A stretch of DNA of 28,129 nucleotides from Thermoplasmatales archaeon JdFR-43 (lineage in GTDB: Archaea > Thermoplasmatota > E2 > UBA202 > JdFR-43): assembly GCA_002011355.1 (NCBI GenBank), contig MTNE01000023.1, positions 1 through 28,129 on the forward strand. Reading direction: 5' to 3'. The notes beneath the pieces are model-generated. The model was not told the DNA's origin, searched no databases, and saw nothing but the letters and a program-made list of their open reading frames with translations. Shown piece after piece: positions 26,170-28,129 of the stretch. Within the stretch, counting starts at the first letter, position 1; every line of letters begins with the position of its first letter. Both the position numbers and the translations under genes were made by a program.

Positions 26170-27310
26170 TAAGGAATACGGCAAGCAAAAAGATAAAGAA
26201 AATAGCTAGAGCCCCTAAGTAAACCGCTGAGATCATTGTGGCTCTTCCAAAGTCGAAATCTTTTCTGTTGAAAGTGTCGGCCGCTATTATGGCAAACAAT
26301 ACAAGCAAATTTGACATAACGCTGAAGAATAGCGGTCTTACCAGAGAACTCATCTTTCTTTTTTCTTTTGTGTCATTATTCCTTAATCCCTCTATCCGCT
26401 TTGTTATCGAGGGGTTTGAGTTGAATAATGATGCATACGTGGGTAAAGAATAGTCCAGTATGTTCACAGCATTTCGGTGCAGCGGGTTTACAGTAAAGAG
26501 ATGTGTATGTCCCAGATTTACCTCCTCATAGAAATTTGATTTTAGCTCTTTATCCAGCTTTTCCAATGCACTGATCAGCTTATGGGGTTTTTTATGCAGC
26601 TTGACACTCTCCTGATCTGCTATATGTTCACGAGAGGGAGACACAAAAAGATACACCATGAAAGCTGCTACTGGAGCAACCAAAGAGAGAACAAAGAGTC
26701 TTATGAGATTTGGAGCCGGGTCTTCTTCCTGACCAAATCCCGTAAGCAATGAAGCCCAGAAAGCTAGGGTTGAAAGAGAAGTTAGAACTCCCACCAAAGC
26801 AGCGACGTAGCATGCAACAAAAATATCTCGATTTTTGATGTGTACAATTTCGTGAGCAATTACTGCCTTTAACTCGTCTTCGTCAAGCAAATTAATCATA
26901 GACTCTGTCAGAACAATCTTCCCCTTTTTTGGGTTTCTTCCTAAAGCAAAGGCATTTGGCATCTTTGATTTTGAAACAAACACCTTTGGGGCTGGAATGC
27001 CTGTTTTATCTGCTAATTCACCAACAAAACCGAAGATGCATTCATCTTCAATCTCCTTCGCCCGGTACCACCTCAGTAACAACCTATCACTCAAAAAATA
27101 GAACATCACAAATACCAAAGATGATGCTGAGAAAGTTGAAAATAATAACAAATAAACTAAACTAAGCTGAGATTTAACAGGGTAAATTCTCAATTCCGAA
27201 ATCCCAGATTTCAAAACAAGAAATCCAGCTATAACAAACAACCCAAAGATGGGTATTGAAATTAGAAACCACAACAACACTAGCTTTCCAAAATTACTCA
27301 AATTAACCAC
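26153..27310 (-). CDS. HtpX-like M48 membrane metalloprotease
   Basis: 385-residue peptidase family M48 protein. Two N-terminal membrane helices (about 10-34 and 50-74) lead into the soluble part. The zinc motif HEIVH is at 153-157, and the third ligand is probably Glu228 in PSREHIADQES. Two helices lie between them (about 165-190 and 203-223), and the last 60 residues hold two more (LFFSVMSNLLVLFAIIAA; AVYLGALAIFFIFLLAVFLI). The two C-terminal helices are more than in classic HtpX. It likely degrades damaged membrane proteins or trims secreted ones. GTG 27310 overlaps the end of the DUF1616-type gene by eight bases, so the two are coupled. Location between a surface-protein-type gene and the archaeosortase hints at a role in envelope quality control, an inference only. 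Confidence 0.88.
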   Translation of the reverse strand: MVNLSNFGKLVLLWFLISIPIFGLFVIAGFLVLKSGISELRIYPVKSQLSLVYLLLFSTFSASSLVFVMFYFLSDRLLLRWYRAKEIEDECIFGFVGELADKTGIPAPKVFVSKSKMPNAFALGRNPKKGKIVLTESMINLLDEDELKAVIAHEIVHIKNRDIFVACYVAALVGVLTSLSTLAFWASLLTGFGQEEDPAPNLIRLFVLSLVAPVAAFMVYLFVSPSREHIADQESVKLHKKPHKLISALEKLDKELKSNFYEEVNLGHTHLFTVNPLHRNAVNILDYSLPTYASLFNSNPSITKRIEGLRNNDTKEKRKMSSLVRPLFFSVMSNLLVLFAIIAADTFNRKDFDFGRATMISAVYLGALAIFFIFLLAVFLIRRRF

Positions 27311-28129
27311 CTATCTCTGATATCGACTTAATCTGAATATCATCCCAATAGACTTTCAACTTTAGCTCCTCAACGTCATTCTTCGCATATACTCGCATAC
27401 TCAATATATTGTCCTTGTATAGATAAACCGGAACCCTGACACTCTGCCACCCCTCTTTTCTGGCAACGTCATCCTCCCATATCACTTCACCATTCAGCAA
27501 AACCTGCTTGAAGCAATCTGTAACATTTTGCTCATCGTAATTGTCCATCACCCTTAAGAGAAGAAAAGCAGCACCGGGACTTCTCACCCTTATATCCTGA
27601 TAAATGGTCGCATATTCTCCTGACTTCAGCTCTCCAGTTTGAACAATGAGATATGAGAAGTTCCCAGAGGCAGTCACTCTATAGGCATACCTTCCCGAAA
27701 GGCTACCATTCTTTACCAACCTCCAGCCCCCGTATGACTCCATATCTCCATTCAGAATCGAAGGTGTAGGATAGACTTCATACCTCCTTGCTGATTCAAG
27801 ATCACCATAATCAATCTCTGATGAAACCCAGAGGTGGAAGTATCTGTATGGCTTCTCCTGAACTGAGTTCTTGAAGAGCAGAAATTCAAGCTTCAACAAC
27901 TTTCCAATTATGCTTGGAGTGAAGTTTACCTTCCTCTCCCACTTCTCTCCGTGGTTGAGGGTTATTTCCTCTGTCTTGATTAACTCGCCACCAAGCTTTA
28001 CCTGCAAAAGGTATTTGACCTTTTCATGCTCGTTGTTCTCTATTACTGCTTTAACCTCAGCAGGCTTCCCCAGATAGAGCCTTGTTGGATAGTTTCTCTC
28101 TTCGCCCTGTGAGTCTAGAATGGAGAAGT
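27303..28129 (-). CDS. DUF1616-type surface protein, C-terminal part (runs off right edge)
   Basis: Open frame to the right edge, at least 275 residues. The first visible part, with NYPTRLYLGKPAEVKAVIEN (just inside the window) and LLQVKLGGELIKTEEITL, matches the extracellular beta domain of DUF1616 proteins, whose N-terminal membrane helices would lie outside. After YRYFHLWVSS there is an extra C-terminal beta domain of about 150 residues (GWRLVKNGSLSGRYAYRV, then YWDDIQIKSISEIGG), which looks like a carbohydrate-binding-type jelly roll. That fusion is unusual for the family as I know it. The gene is coupled to HtpX by an eight-base overlap. ATG 28007 is internal, not the start. Confidence 0.7.
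   Translation of the reverse strand, partial: FSILDSQGEERNYPTRLYLGKPAEVKAVIENNEHEKVKYLLQVKLGGELIKTEEITLNHGEKWERKVNFTPSIIGKLLKLEFLLFKNSVQEKPYRYFHLWVSSEIDYGDLESARRYEVYPTPSILNGDMESYGGWRLVKNGSLSGRYAYRVTASGNFSYLIVQTGELKSGEYATIYQDIRVRSPGAAFLLLRVMDNYDEQNVTDCFKQVLLNGEVIWEDDVARKEGWQSVRVPVYLYKDNILSMRVYAKNDVEELKLKVYWDDIQIKSISEIGG

Overview
The window looks like AT-rich archaeal, probably euryarchaeal, chromosome. Evidence: an archaeosortase, DUF1616 and HtpX/M48 membrane proteins, a secreted PKD/LamG/cohesin-type surface protein, TATA boxes about 25 bases upstream of start codons with no leader, and Shine-Dalgarno sites of the GGTGAT type inside operons. An Archaeoglobus-like host is my guess; nothing in the sequence settles the genus.

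Layout. (1) 1-4508, minus: the N-terminal 1502 residues of a very large secreted protein, running off the left edge. It has a beta-helix-like region, a carboxypeptidase-regulatory-like domain, Big_5, LamG, a Pro-Thr linker, PKD and the start of a cohesin-like domain. (2) 4561-5057, minus: a decayed DDE transposase. (3) 5209-6656, plus: a Wzx/MATE-type polysaccharide flippase whose 5' end seems frameshifted. (4) 6633-24560, minus: a long run of surface-glycan genes, mostly overlapping or nearly touching. In transcription order: NodB-like deacetylase, FemAB-like acyltransferase, hexapeptide acetyltransferase, DegT aminotransferase, DUF354 GT-B-like protein, methyltransferase, LmbE/PIG-L deacetylase, BshC-like protein, second NodB-like deacetylase, second FemAB-like protein, AlkP-superfamily enzyme, GT2, WbqC-like protein, a broken gene, second LmbE/PIG-L, a GT-C-like membrane protein and a second AlkP-superfamily enzyme. 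(5) 24568-25103: small genes of unknown function. (6) 25315-26169, plus: a leaderless archaeosortase. It converges on (7) HtpX and a DUF1616-type protein (26153-28129, minus), which runs off the right edge.

Working model. The locus builds, modifies and exports a surface glycan. Glycosyltransferases (GT2, DUF354, GT-C-like) and the aminotransferase supply an amino-sugar backbone. Four carbohydrate deacetylases (two LmbE, two NodB) could expose amines. Two FemAB-like enzymes, a BshC-like protein and a WbqC-like protein are candidates for loading acyl or aminoacyl groups onto those amines. The flippase exports the product. The most unusual part is the LmbE + BshC-like pair, which parallels BshB + BshC of bacillithiol synthesis but sits in a surface-glycan locus. 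The archaeosortase may process secreted surface proteins such as the giant one at the left, but its sorting signal lies outside the window.

The locus also carries several molecular fossils: transposase remains, a NodB 5' remnant that kept its promoter, a gene broken in the middle, and a possible LmbE tail. These suggest repeated gene turnover.
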